Source: Diphasiastrum complanatum
Taxonomy: Eukaryota; Streptophyta; Lycopodiopsida; Lycopodiales; Lycopodiaceae
Length of the DNA stretch: 64,000 nucleotides
Assembly: GCA_029204225.1 (NCBI GenBank)
Contig: CM055096.1
Span: forward strand, 58,355,600-58,419,599
Direction: 5' to 3'
In this document: positions 46,343 to 57,420 of the stretch, in pieces
How positions within the stretch are numbered: position 1 is the first letter of the stretch
How the letters are laid out: each line of letters begins with the position of its first letter
Program-made: the position numbers and the translations under genes
The notes under the pieces: model-generated
Database searches by the model: none
What the model saw: only the letters and a program-made list of their open reading frames with translations
Told to the model about the DNA's origin: nothing

Positions 46343-47368
46343 ATGGCTAACAAAAAGGATAGAATGGAAAAGGAGATTGGTCTCAACTTTCCAAAGTTAC
46401 CTTTTAGCATCAGTAAGATTGGTGGATCTTATGCAAAGTCTAAAAAGCTTCCTTATGCTAGATCTAGGGCAAGATCTAATATGCTTCTTGGAGATGTTCA
46501 TCTTTGTGCTAACTTGGCTAGTCTTGAGGATAGTGATGGTGTTTCAATGGTCCTTCAAGGCAAGTGAAAGCATGCAAAAGGTAAAGAAAGAACTAACTTC
46601 ATCAATGGAGGTGAAGGTTCTTCCTTGGAAAATATTGTTGTTAATGATTTCTTTGACCATATGGAAAAAGATGTTGCTAGGTGCATTCATGAAGGAGATG
46701 GTTCTTCTACATTCTTTTTTGATGAGTCCAATAAAGTCATTTTTGTAGCAAGTGGAGTCACATGTCTTCATAAAGAGAGTAGATCAAATGGTTCTATCAT
46801 GAGACTTGGAGAGGGAGATAGTCACAAGTCAAGGAGAAGAGAAGAATGTGAAGAGTTCAAAGTAGGGTGTACATTGAATGATGTCATTGTGAATGATAGT
46901 GAGGAAGAATCATTATCATATGAATCATTACCTAAAAAATTGAGTAGAAGTTCTTGTTCGAAAAAAGAGAGTTCTTCAATCATCCTTATGTTAAAGGTAC
47001 TAATCATTTTTTTCATGGTTTCTAATGTCCTTGAGGTTTCTGCTTCTTATGATGTAATCATTAAGAGGGAGTCTTATGAAGGAAAGAGCAATGGAAGATT
47101 GGTTTTTGGGAAGATCCAAGGCATGGATCTCACATCTCTTCATCAACTCAAAGGATTCTATGATTGTGAATTGATCACTCGTGATCAAGATGGCAAAAGG
47201 TTGGCTGGAGAAGACTACATGGAGCAAATCGAGAGGCAATTTCTTCAAGGCAAGGGAGATCTCATTGCTGAGATTATTGAGGTTTTTTATGGACTCAAGA
47301 GGGCTAGATTTATTATTTTTTATACTCATATTCACCTACTCTACTTCACCTACTCTTTTGATTTATGA
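46343..47368 (+). pseudogene. Integrase-like remnant joined to unrecognised 267-codon ORF
   Basis: Same frame throughout, with one TGA at 46565. The first part (MANKKDRMEKEIGL, then KLPYARSRARSNMLLGDVH) is the copia pre-integrase end plus the basic motif that normally precedes HSDVH; the integrase core does not follow. The second part, 46568-47368, reads KGKERTNFINGGEGSSLENI, then acidic and Ser-rich stretches, a hydrophobic segment LMLKVLIIFFMVSN (about 14 residues, short for a membrane helix) and a C-terminal YGLKRARFIIFYTHIHLL. I know no family like it. Differences from the left copy are all amino-acid changing, so constraint is not supported. Confidence 0.5.
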
Positions 47369-47672
47369 TGGTGCCACCAATGACATTGTTTTCACTAGCC
47401 TTTGTGAAAGATCAAGATGAAGCATTGATGAGATCTTGTTGGATCTAGATTATATATTTGAGAGGGAGTATTTTTAGAGGTTCCGGTCTGAAGATATTTA
47501 TATCTTTGATATCTTTGATGATCAAGAGATAGGTAAGCAAGTGGAAGCGACTCACCTTGCTTTACTCACATGTTTCGGAGAATCTTTTTGTGTAGATGAT
47601 GCTATGCAAGTGGATATTGGTTCTCATGGTTTTCATACTAGAAAAGCAAGTAATGGATCTGAAAAATAAATT

Positions 47673-48485
47673 TTGTTCAATGACTTTTATGGTCAAGAGG
47701 AAGCTCAAGAGGTTGGTCTCAAAGGGATTCAACAACACAAAAGGAAAGGTGGCAATTTGGAGCTAGTCAAGAGCATCAAAAGAAGGTTATTTAGCAAAGA
47801 TGTTTTGGATCTGTTTTTTAAGCTTGTTAAAGACTCAAATAAGGTCAAAGGAGTAGCAAGGAAGTGTGGTTCAAGTTTACTTTACTTGTTCTATCTCATT
47901 TTTGAGCTATTTCATGTGGATGTTTGCAAATTGTCAAGATATGTACAAACTAGCTACATTATCTTGCAATATCTTATTGTTGGAGTTGTACTAGCATTCT
48001 TGGCTGGTTTTGCGGATGGAAATGAAGCTATTTAAGGTTCATTATATCACTCATTCATGGCCAAGTCATCAAGTATCAATGATATATTCTGGCAAGATGG
48101 AGATGGAGACTCAGCATTCATGGAGTTTTATGGTGGAGACATATCAAGAAAGGACAAAGTTGGAGGACACAAGCAAGCAAATGGCCATCACTCACATTTA
48201 TTGTCTGGTTGTCGTAATTTTTCAGAGAGTTCAAAGTTTGAAGCATGGAGGAATCATTTCATTCACATTCTATTTGGCTCTTCAAGTTCTAGTTATATCT
48301 TGATGTGTAAAATTGATGTAAGAAATAGTGAAGCATCCAATTTGGACACTTTTCTCTATATCAATTATAAAAGATACTTTATAACCTTAGAAAGAAGATC
48401 TATACTTAGGATGGAGATCATTCTAAAGTTGGATCAAAGCTCTATTGTCAAAACTATGCCAAAACTAGTTGAAGAGGGAGTGTGA
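47673..48485 (+). pseudogene. Two further unrecognised ORFs before the 3' LTR
   Basis: 47673-48035 (120 codons, MFNDFYGQEEAQEVGLKG start) has a basic middle and a C-terminal hydrophobic stretch YIILQYLIVGVVLAFLAGF that could be a membrane segment. Its frame is open upstream to about 47480 apart from one TAA before the ATG. 48057-48485 (142 codons, start MAKSSSINDIFWQDGDGDS) ends PKLVEEGV right at the polypurine tract and LTR. The sequence SWPSHQV-like near its start and WRNHFIHILFG in the middle resemble no copia domain I know. The left copy of most of this lies outside the window. Confidence 0.4.
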
Positions 48486-48560
48486 GAGATTTCAACTAGT
48501 TTAGTCTAGTTTAGTCATATTTTGGTAAATTGTCAATATGAGGCCAAAACTCATTCTAGA
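48481..48560 (+). repeat. Truncated 3' LTR
   Basis: TGTGAGAGATTTCAAC start follows the polypurine tract; homology with the 5' LTR ends after about 80 bp near CTCATTCTAGACTTA. The remainder is unrelated, GC-richer DNA. Confidence 0.75.
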
Positions 48561-49489
48561 CTTACTAGTAAACTTATAATCTGAGGTATGCCATGTGGCC
48601 AGCAGCAGCAAGGAGCCCAGTCAGTGTTCGGGAAAGCCGACATAGTTCAAGAATGGAACCGACATCTTTTCCCAAAAACCGGCATGGCAAAAATTGTACA
48701 AGATTTTTTATGTCATAAATCTTGGGTTTTATAAGGGAATACCGGCAAGTAAGAGCATGTCACTCAATAGAGACCGAAGAACTTTTTCACATATCGGTTT
48801 TTGGATGGAAACCTCAAAAAGGTTTCCCGAACACTGGAGCCCAATGCTGGGCGGACAGCAGAAGCGAGGCACTTGCCGGGCCAAATCTCACCTGCCAGAA
48901 GATAGGAGGAATTAATAGGAACTTTAGTAGGCTGCAGCACCATCACATTTCCATTATGAATGGATTTGAGAGATCCATTCCAAACAAACAAGGACTTCAA
49001 TAAATCTCAGGATGTGGGCTGCGATACTAAGGTATAAAACAGAAGTGAAATACAACGGTCCAGTTCATAGAAAAAGATGACAACGTAACCAACTAAATCT
49101 GACCTCCATTGATTAAGACTGAGGTATATCTAGACTTAGTAATAAAGCAATACATCGGGAATGAGGCAATTCTCTTCTTTCATAGAGCAGTACGTAAGAT
49201 ATGAAACATCAAAAGGAAAGCAACATGTTTAATGCAAAGTCCCGAAAGTCACTCAAATAGATCTAGTTAGAGTTTAAATTTTTTATACATATGCATTTAT
49301 CATTTTCTTTAACAAGACAATAATTTTGTATAAACTATTGATGTTATAAACATGTTGAGCTTGGACCATTTTTTTTTACATATTGATATTTAAAACTTGT
49401 TTTTAGTCTTTCATACTTAATTTAATTGCACAAATTTAACTCTATGTTTTTTTAATTTTTAATCAACTACACCAACAAAAATTTTGCAA
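48561..49489. other. GC-richer stretch, no gene recognised
   Basis: About 930 bp, GC-richer in its first half, that match nothing else in the window. Overlapping frames at 48694-49003 have no recognised domain and are open on both strands. It could be part of a gene intron or an unknown element. Confidence 0.35.
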
Positions 49490-50242
49490 GTGGTGACAAG
49501 ACTTCTGGGGTCTAATGGAGTCCCATTTTGGGGTAGAATGGAGCCAGCACATGGCTCCATTTTGTTTTAGTTTTTTTTTTTTTAAATGTGGCACCTTGGA
49601 ATAGATCTCAGAGTAATCACAACTATGGACCTGGAAAAACTAGAGATATGGAGCTCATAATAAGTGTTTTTTAAACCTCAAAATAAACCTCAATTTTTAC
49701 TCTCAAAAATTGGTGTTTAGATATATGATGGTTCCCGTATTACATTTCAAGCTACCCGTTTTGTGAAAAACTAGCAAGATCTAGCTTGGATATTTCACAA
49801 ATTCTTGTATGTGAGGAAATCTCACACATGTGGAAAATAAGCAAAAGTGTTTCAGTCATGTTGAGTTAGGGGTACTTAAAGTTTTATAGACATCTATTTA
49901 TGTGTGAGTAGGTGATAGGGCCATTATTGGCATTAGTGGCAAAATAGACTTGTAGAAATGCCAAGTCATGATTAGGCCAAAAGTAGAAAGTGACATAGCA
50001 TGAGTCAGGTTAGGCTGATTACATTTTTCAAGTTGAGGTTGGGTGTCTGTCTCATCACTACGTGTTGGCATGAGAGTTAGTAAAAAATCAAAAGCTAGGA
50101 ATCCATCAAATTGGTCCAATCAAGTTAGAGAGCTTTTTTTGGAGTGAATGAGATTTCTACACTATTTTGGCAATCTTGATCTGCTCTCTCTACCTGAGTG
50201 TATTTTGTTGGATTCTCTCTCTAGCGAGAGGAAGGCTTTTTC
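49490..50242. repeat. Inverted repeat W copy followed by LTR fragment
   Basis: 49490-49760 is the reverse complement of about 25660-25930. From 49901 the plus strand resembles the LTR at 26036-26704 (GATAGGG start block, CTCTCTACC end block). No primer site or gag follows. Confidence 0.5.
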
Positions 50243-51190
50243 TGTTGGAGAACGAGGGTGTGTGAGAGAGAGGAACAAAAATTAGCTTTAAAAGAAACGA
50301 ACACGAAAAAAAACGAACTCGAAACTCGAAAGAGAAACAAACTTGAACAGAAAGTGTTTGTGCACAGTGGAATGAGCTATCTCACTCTTTCCCTAAGCAT
50401 GACTATGCCTATCAGAAATGAGCAGAATGTTAGTGATTGAGATCACGTTCGATCTGATTACATAGCCCAACATTAAGCAACAAAACATCAGAAGGATAAT
50501 TTGTCGCGAACAACTAGACAAATTATTAGTCGCGAATGATTCGCGAAGAACTAGACTGAGCTTGACTTATAATCAGTCGTGAAAGGCAAGACTTAACATT
50601 AGTCACAAACAACTAGACTAATAATAATTTGCTAAGAACAGACTGCCAGATTAAGCAATAAGAGAGTCAGACAGAATGTAGAAAAGCATAGCATTATTGA
50701 CACAAATCTGAACACAGAACAAACAGAGCTATTATCAGATTAAGTATAGCAAAATATACAGGTCAATAATGTTGTTGAGCACAAGACAATAGCAAACGAA
50801 ACTGCATGTCCTACAAAGCTAATCCAATCTATGAAAGGAATAAACCTATTACTGATAATACAAAGAATTGATGTGCAAAAGCATCTACTTTGTCTATCTC
50901 TGATAAGCTTCTGATGAAATAATTTCTCACACACATTGTGGAATACGCAAATGGTATCCAACATATATACATAATTTTATAGGTGTGCAGATGAAGAAAG
51001 TACAAAGTGGATGTGTTGTCTGTGGAAGATCGTGGGTGGCTGCTTAAATGGTTTCCTAGTCTGTTTACCAACTAGAAGGTCTTGACAGACAAGTAACTCG
51101 ACTTTATCACGAGGATAGTCGAGATCAAGAACAATAGATACTTGTATAAATGACTTAATTTATACAAGTATCCATGCCTCTTTTTGAGTG
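50243..51190. other. Unassigned stretch with short palindromes
   Basis: It begins TGTTGGAGAACGAGG, which resembles an LTR tip, but no partner was found. It contains TCGCGAATGATTCGCGA (near 50528), an almost perfect palindrome, and ACTTGTATAAATGACTT with its inverted partner near 51165. No coding recognised. It may be an LTR or 3' region of the minus-strand copia at 51200-52402. Confidence 0.35.
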
Positions 51191-51199
51191 CTAGAATCT

Positions 51200-52402
51200 T
51201 CATGTTCTATCAACTACTTTGCACTGATCACACTCGAATTCTACTCTATGTCCTAGATCTGTGATTCTACTTATAGAGAGCATATTCGTAGATAAGTTTG
51301 GTACATACAAGACTTTAGAGAGTAGCTTAGATTGGTCACTTGCAAAGCTCAATCTTACAGTACCTTCACCTTTAATAGCTTGTGTGCTATTATCGCCAAG
51401 GTGAACATATTTATTGGTACTAGAAGGTGTATAAGACTTGAAACAGCTAATGAGATTGGTCATGTGCTGAGTGGCTCTGAAATCCAGGAACCAAGAACTG
51501 TCGCCGGATGCTCCTTGATGGCTGGTCATGAAGACATCATGATCCGCTTCTTGAATAGGCTGTGGAGCTTCTGTAGCTGCATTTGCCACTTGATTCGACT
51601 GTCCCTTGTTGTTGTTCTTTGTTTGCAGTATCCGACAATCTTGAATTTCGTGGTTGTTTCACTTGTAGTATATGCACAAAAGCTTCTTCTTCCCCTGCGG
51701 ATTTGACTGTTCTTTGTGCTGTGTTGATTTCTGTTCTTGCTTTGTTTGCTTCGAACCTTTCTTCTTCTTCTGCTTAGTTGTGCTCTTGTTGGTGTACAAG
51801 GCATGAGAATAAGCTGAGGAACTTGAGGCTTCGTTCCTCCGCGTGTCTTCCTGCAACAACATAGTAATGACTCTCGAAAGAGTCAGTTTTGGATGTGTCA
51901 TGATGATCATCACCCAGCTATCATATGGGCTTGGAAAGCTTGTAAGCAGTTGAATTATTGTGTCTTGATCGTCTATGAAAAATCCGACAACGTCCATTTG
52001 CTGCAACAAGTTCTTGAATTGGTTGATGTGATTCTGCAGGGAATCACCATTCGCCATCTTGAGGGAGTAAAATTTCTTCCTGAGATGTAGCTTGGATACT
52101 ATATCTCGCACTTCGTATAGTGTGCTCAAGATGTCCCAGACTTCTTTCGATGTTTGGGCCTCGGATACATGGTCGATCAAGGTATCCGTAATGTTGTGGA
52201 TGATCAGCGTGAAAGCCTTTCCATCCTTCAGCTTCCATCTGCCGATTGCTGCGTCGTTTGCTTCGGGTTTTCCTTCTGCACCTGTAACAATGTCATACAA
52301 TTCTTTAGCCATTAGTACAGTTTTCATCTTAAATTTCCACAGATGATAATTGGCTCCATCAAGCTTGTCCATGATAGGACTGGCTTTCCCTTGGGAATCC
52401 AT
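51200..52402 (-). pseudogene. Copia gag-protease of a third lineage
   Basis: Minus strand. The 247-codon gag (52402-51659) starts MDSQGKASPIMDKLDGANYH, then LWKFKMKTVLMAKELYDIV, KEVWDILSTLYE and LLTSFPSPYDSW (UBN2-type). The zinc knuckle is degenerate: CIYYK, a TGA, then NNHEIQDC, with the second Cys replaced by Tyr. The protease (51589-51200) reads SWFLDFRATQHMTN: the catalytic DSG is DFR, so it is dead. KVLYVPNLSTNMLSISRI follows and the frame ends. Integrase and RT are missing. Primer site and LTR lie just behind at 52551-52819, in correct order. Confidence 0.85.
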
Positions 52403-52550
52403 TTGGAAGATTATTCTAGGTGATAGGAAAAACTATCAGTGACCTAAGAATGAAAATCTAGTATTGGATTATAGAACAAGAAGACAATTACTTTATCGGT
52501 TGGTAGAGTCTTGTACTGTGGAAGCTTATCAAGCTAAAGCTACGAAAATA

Positions 52551-52819
52551 GCTCTGATACCATGTTGGAGAAAATCCTATTGGGGATTGCGGCGCTTGTA
52601 TAAAACAAACATGAGACAATGAGTTTATGAAGAGAGAGAAATGTGATGAGAGTGAGAGACCACATGAATGTACTAAAGTTCAAATTTTCTCCAATGCCTT
52701 ATCTCAGAACCACCCCAATCGATTCTAACTCATCTCTCTAGGATGGATTGTATGTTTTTTTTAATACACATACTCATACTCGTCTTTGGTGGGAGACTAC
52801 CTTACCATCAATTCCTACA
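52551..52819 (-). repeat. 5' LTR with tRNA-Met primer site
   Basis: The reverse complement of the primer site (TGGTATCAGAGC) is at 52551-52562. The LTR lies at 52563-52819: in coding orientation it starts TGTAGGAATTGATGG and ends TCTCCAACA, 257 bp, short like Tnt1/Tto-type LTRs. It belongs to the gag at 52402. The partner 3' LTR was not found. Confidence 0.7.
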
Positions 52820-52944
52820 TAAATTAGAAAAATTTTGATTATAAAAAATATATAAATTAAATAATGTAGAAACATAATACCAAGACATTGAATGCCATTA
52901 AAATCAAATTGCACTTATAAGTACATGACTTATGAAATAGGCAT

Positions 52945-54640
52945 CACTTATGGAAGTTTCCCACGCCAAGGGCCAACTCTACATACTTGGATTCACCACA
53001 TTCATGTCATCCGATCAGTAATCCACCACATCTATAGTGTGATTTGATTGCAAACTAGGCTACTTGTTGACTAGCCAAATCCGACATATCAGATCCATCA
53101 ATTTCGTAGATATGCTTTAGGACTTCAATTATGTGCATTGGGTGAATTGTATGTGTAGGCTAAGTGTATTAGGATTTAATGTTGAGAGTAAGAGATCTAG
53201 GAAAAGGGATTTAAGATAGAGGGTGGATTTGGAATTTAGCGTAAGGAGTTTCGGGTTTAGGATAAGGAGTTTGGAGTTAAGGATCTAGGGTTTAGAATAA
53301 GGAATCTAGGAAAAAGAGTTTAGAGTAAGGGGTAAGGAGTTTAGAGATCTAGAGTAAGGATAACGAGTTTGGAATTTAGGCTTTAGGGTAAGGGACTTGG
53401 GGTTTAGGGTTAAGAGTAAGGAATCTAAAAAAAAAGATTTAGGTAAGGGATAAGGGGTTTAGGGATCTAGAGAAAGGGTAAGGGGTTCGGAGTTTGGAGA
53501 AGGGGTGTAGGGTTTATTATAAGGAGCTTGAGGTTTAGGGTCTAGGGTAAGGAGTTTGGGGATTTAGGATAAGAAATCTAGGGAAAGGAGTTTAGATAAG
53601 GGATATGGGATTTAAGGTTTAGGTTTTTGGTTTGAGAGTAAGAAGTTTCGAGTTTAGAATGGGCTTAGAGTAAGAGAGTTAGGGTTTAGAGTTTAGGGCC
53701 ACAGGTTTGGGATTTAGGATTAGAGATTTGGAATTTACAGTTACTTATTGATGCTTTGAGTTATGTGGTGTATCTAAATGTATAAATTAATGATATTGAA
53801 ATAAGATTCTAACCAGCAAAATCTAAAGTAATAATTCTAGTGATATGCCATCCAATTAATTTGGTAATGTCTTATATATTGTTTTCTAATTTGTGCTTGA
53901 TCTATCGTTTTATATAGGTTTGGCATCATGGACAAATGCAAATGGAAAATTCACACTCTTCTTCTTGAGAGGAGTCAGGACCATTACATATTGGATCAGA
54001 GGCCTTACGCAACTAGAGAATAGCATACCCATGTACACGACGCAAATATGCATGACGACGAGAATGATGCAATACCATATCACATGTTCACATGTACGGA
54101 CAAAAGAGAGAAGCATTGTTCGTTCTTGAAGTTGGTTCATTGGTGAATATTCATACCTTTCATCACATTTGACATTCTCAATGCCTATGATTACCACAAT
54201 AATTTTTGATATTTTTGTCAATGATAGCTTCTAAATAGAAACTCATTTTTTATCTAGATCTTGATCATTATGCACTATATTTATATGATTGAAATTTTTT
54301 ACTTTTAGGATGACAGCGTGTATTCACAAGACTATCAAAGACTTCACTCAGATGAAATTATACAATCTGCAAGATTTAGACATGCAAGTGCACAAGCACC
54401 ACCATTGATCCCCACATGTACATGTTGAATTGCCCCAAGATGTCTTGCAAGAAGATACATTACATGAAGATATGCCATCTGAGACAGATGATCATGAAGG
54501 TGGATGGATCTCTTTATACGAGTGTGCAATAGTGGTGTCTATGTTGTGAAATGTCTATTGCTCATAAACTTGCAAACTAAATACGGATGCTCAGATGTGA
54601 GCGTCAGAAAACTATTCAGGTGAGTAGCTTAACATTTGAT
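52945..54640 (+). repeat. Telomere-like tract and CACTA-linked sequence, second copy
   Basis: 52945-53160 matches 29401-29620. 53170-53745 is a degenerate TTTAGGG/AAGGAGTTTAGG array, longer than the first copy. 53890-54540 holds fragmentary frames without a clear domain (one reads MDKCKWKIHTLLLERSQDHY, faintly like the N-terminus of Tnp2). 54545-54640 matches 30010-30105, the lead-in of the CACTA fragment there. So the tract seems to lie inside a decayed CACTA element, perhaps in an intron. Confidence 0.6.
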
Positions 54641-54666
54641 AAATGTTCAATACAAATTATGTTTTG

Positions 54667-55020
54667 TGTGAGAAATTGTCAACTAGTTTGATATTTTGGT
54701 CATATTTGTTTATTTGGCAATTGAGGCCAATTTGCATATTAGACTTAGAGTATGAATTTTCAAAGCTATAATAGACTAAAAGTATTTGAATTACCACTTT
54801 TAGAAAGTGAGGGAAAGTAGAACGTCGAGTTTGGACACATTCAAATTTGAATGTTAGATACATTGAATCTAGTTCATATTGTAGTAGGGTTTTTGATCTA
54901 GAAGTTTCTATGGAGGGAAACCAAGCTCATTAATGAGGCATGGACGTGATATAAATAGATGTAAACTCATGGGAGAAATGATTCTTCTCTCTATCATCTC
55001 ATTTCATGCTTATACATGAG
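54667..55020 (+). repeat. Truncated copia 5' LTR of the chimera
   Basis: TGTGAGAAATTGTC start, the same family as the 3' LTR at 60174 and the LTR at 35093. It stops after 354 bp at CTTATACATGAG, where the gypsy LTR begins; the rest of this LTR, the copia primer site and most of gag are absent. Confidence 0.75.
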
Positions 55021-55966
55021 TGAGCCTACATGGTGTATCCCAGAGAAGGAACGACCATGTAGGAGCTAGTCATATTTCCTAGGCTTTGTAAATAGATGTA
55101 GAACCCCCCTTAAATTAGTTAGAGTGAGCCACCTTTTGATGGTGACCTTTAGTGGAAAGGCAAAGTCCACATGTAATTTCTAATTTGGTGGAATTGCCAA
55201 TTGGGCTCCACATGGGCAGCCTTCTTGCTTATTTAAGGGCTCCCCTCTCTTGTGAGGGGGCTTTTTGAATGTATTGTCAACTTCTCTTGAGCAAATAAAG
55301 AGGATTCTCCATGAGTTCTTGATGATTGCTAAGCTCCTTGTTCATGGCAATGTTCTTGAGTGAAGTTTCTATGAGCATGCTTGATTTCCTTGTATTGTGG
55401 ATTAACTAGGATCTTGTTTTCTAGTTTCTTGCTTAGTTGTGGATTAGAATTCACTTCTTGTTTATGGAATAAGGTAGAAATCAGTATTCAAGTAAACTAA
55501 ATAGGCTGGAATAGTGGTGTATATCTTGCATACTCTCTTAGCTTCCAGTTCTTGATTGTTCTTGGGCATTCTAAGCATCAAGAAATGAGTGTTTCTTGAT
55601 TCTTGGACTGTCAAATGATGTTAGGAATCTAGTTTCTTGTTTCTTGTTCAGTAGTTAATCTTGTTCTTGATTAATTTCTAATTCAGTAGATAGTGGTAGG
55701 TCTGCTCTCTGTTCCAAAACGTTGATCCTCTTGAGCTAAAGATGGCTACATGGTCGATTTCTACATGTAGCTGAGTATTGGAACCGTGTCTCCCACTGAC
55801 AGGCTGGGAAATACATGTTGGAATCTGAGTAACGCTTATGCTTTGTAACTATTCTAATAAGAAGAAGAACCATAAAGAATCATAACTAAAGAAGAGGTAA
55901 AGAAATCACTAGAACCGTGTTCACAGATTCAGAGAATCTGTGAACATTTGGCACTGTTGTCGGGGA
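55021..55966 (+). repeat. Gypsy 5' LTR and primer site
   Basis: TGAGCCTACATGG start, TGTGAACA end at 55946, about 926 bp, then TTTGGCACTGTTGTCGGGGA (55947-55966), the plant gypsy primer-site type. The related LTR at 14545 has two more bases at its start (TGTGAGCC). Confidence 0.75.
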
Positions 55967-56000
55967 TAATGGAGCAGCGACATCAGCAGCAGCCCAACAT

Positions 56001-57248
56001 ATGACCACCTCACACCCTGTTACTCCACCAGATGAAGTCACCACCCCACCCACATTGATTACCACGCCAACGCCAACAACATCACCAATGGCACAAGATT
56101 TGGGGGGGGGAGGAGTGAGGATATCCAGTCCCCAGGTCACCACTAGAAAATCTAGCACAGCTAGCCATCAAGATGGTTATGCTATTGCCACAGGCCCAAT
56201 GAGGAACCACTGCTTTATTTGTGGTGAAACGAAACATTTCATGACTGACTGTAAAGTCAAAAACCAATACCATGCAGAATGTCCCGACTGTGTCCATAAA
56301 CACAGTTTCAAGGATTGTCCTAAACAACCTAACATGATTCTTCCATCACGTCATATCTCATCCGAACCTGTTAGAGTTCTCACTAGAGCACAATGCCAAC
56401 AACAAGAACAGCAACAAAATAATGTCAAATCAGCTGACCCCCAAGGAAGCCACTTGACGGCTTCCACATTACCAAAAGATTACCCAGACCCAAAGGTGGA
56501 ACAACAACAATACAATGAGTTGCGAGATGAGTTTTTGCAAGAGGAAGAACATATAGAAAGTCCGTTCTCAGTTCATATTCCCAAAAAGGAGCAATCCCTA
56601 CAGGGACTTGAAGTATTTTCTAACCTTCTGCAAGCTCAACTCACCATGCAGCTTCATATCGCAATAAAATCCTTCATTGGGCTTCAACGTTATATCCATC
56701 GAGATTTTTAGCTACCTACTATTCTTGATGAACAGCGCGAAACAGAAGAGATTTCTGAAATTCCCCAAATTTCTATGAATCTATTGAATATAGGTGTTGC
56801 TAAGGGGACCAGCATCACCCTACCTTTGTCCTATAAAGAGTATCCCGTAGTATCTGCTATCCTAGATAGCGGATCAGGCGTTAATATCATGGCTTTGTCA
56901 TTAGCAAAGTCATGGGGCTTTCATACCCTCAATCAACCACGATATAAACTTGCTGGTCATTTATCAAATATAAAAGTTCGCATAGCAGGTGTCAAATTTG
57001 TACTAGATTGTGTCATCTTAGATTTACCAGAAGATAACAATACATATAAACTCCTTCTTGGTACACCCTGGCTCCAAATGGCAGGTGTTGTCCAAGATTG
57101 GAAGCATAGCAAAATTACCTTTGGTAACCACGATAAACGAGTCACGGGTGACTCAACAGGCCATGTCAAGCCTGCCAAGGTAAACGATGATTGGTCAACC
57201 ACAACATATGATGAATTAGATACATGGTCAGTTTCTGCATGTACCTGA
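56001..57248 (+). pseudogene. Ty3/gypsy gag-protease with one amber stop
   Basis: One frame of 416 codons interrupted only by a TAG at 56709-56711. Zinc clusters CFICGETKHFMTDC and CPDCVHKHSFKDCP lie near residues 70-105, then a Gln/Glu-rich gag C-terminus. After the TAG come LPTILDEQRETEEISEI and a retropepsin-like domain: GTSITLPLSYKEYPVVSAIL then DSGSGVNIMALSLAKSWGF (active-site DSGS), and a CVILDLPEDNNTYKLLLGTP segment ending in the conserved LLLGTPWLQ. The frame ends in SVSACT at the shortened LTR, so RT, RNase H and integrase are deleted. The left copy keeps the same TAG. Confidence 0.85.
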
Positions 57249-57420
57249 GTATCAGAACCGTGTCTCCCACTGGCAGGCTGGGAAATCCATGTTGAAAAAT
57301 GAGTAACCCTTCTGCTTTGTAACTGTTCTAATAAGAATAAGAACCATAAAGAACCGTAACTAAAGAAGAGGTAAAGAAATCACTAGAACCGTGTTCACAG
57401 ATTAAGAGAATCTATGAATA
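57226..57420 (+). repeat. Shortened gypsy 3' LTR
   Basis: It matches the last ~195 bp of the LTR at 55021-55946. The deletion junction lies in a short shared string (TACATGGTC) near 57220, suggesting microhomology-mediated loss of pol and the LTR start. Confidence 0.8.

Larger units (their letters stand above)
39305..47950. repeat. IR1 right arm, large inverted repeat
   Basis: Mirror copy of 1-8678. The match probably continues beyond 47950 but its partner lies outside the window. The distance between the inner ends is 30.6 kb. The arms are highly similar in coding pieces and show more indels in the AT-rich part. Confidence 0.9.
44194..48560 (+). mobile_element. Copia-like element with replaced pol region, right copy
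   Basis: 5' LTR at 44194, leader, gag from 45089, CCHC and protease to 46238, integrase-like remnant to 46567, unrecognised ORFs from 46568 to 48485, polypurine tract GAAGAGGGAG and the first ~80 bp of the 3' LTR at 48481. The LTR start is the same at both ends, which defines the element. About 1.9 kb between the protease region and the 3' LTR contains no integrase core, RT or RNase H. It is a non-autonomous derivative, and the replacing sequence may be captured host or other DNA. Confidence 0.8.

Noticed and set aside
48694-49003. Overlapping plus-strand ORFs of 73 and 93 codons
   Set aside because: No domain, open in several frames at once, consistent with a GC-richer stretch poor in stop codons.
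50243-52562. LTR pair for the minus-strand copia from the matching TGTTGGAGAA at 50243 and 52563
   Set aside because: Only the first ten bases agree; the following sequence differs, so they are not the two LTRs of one element.
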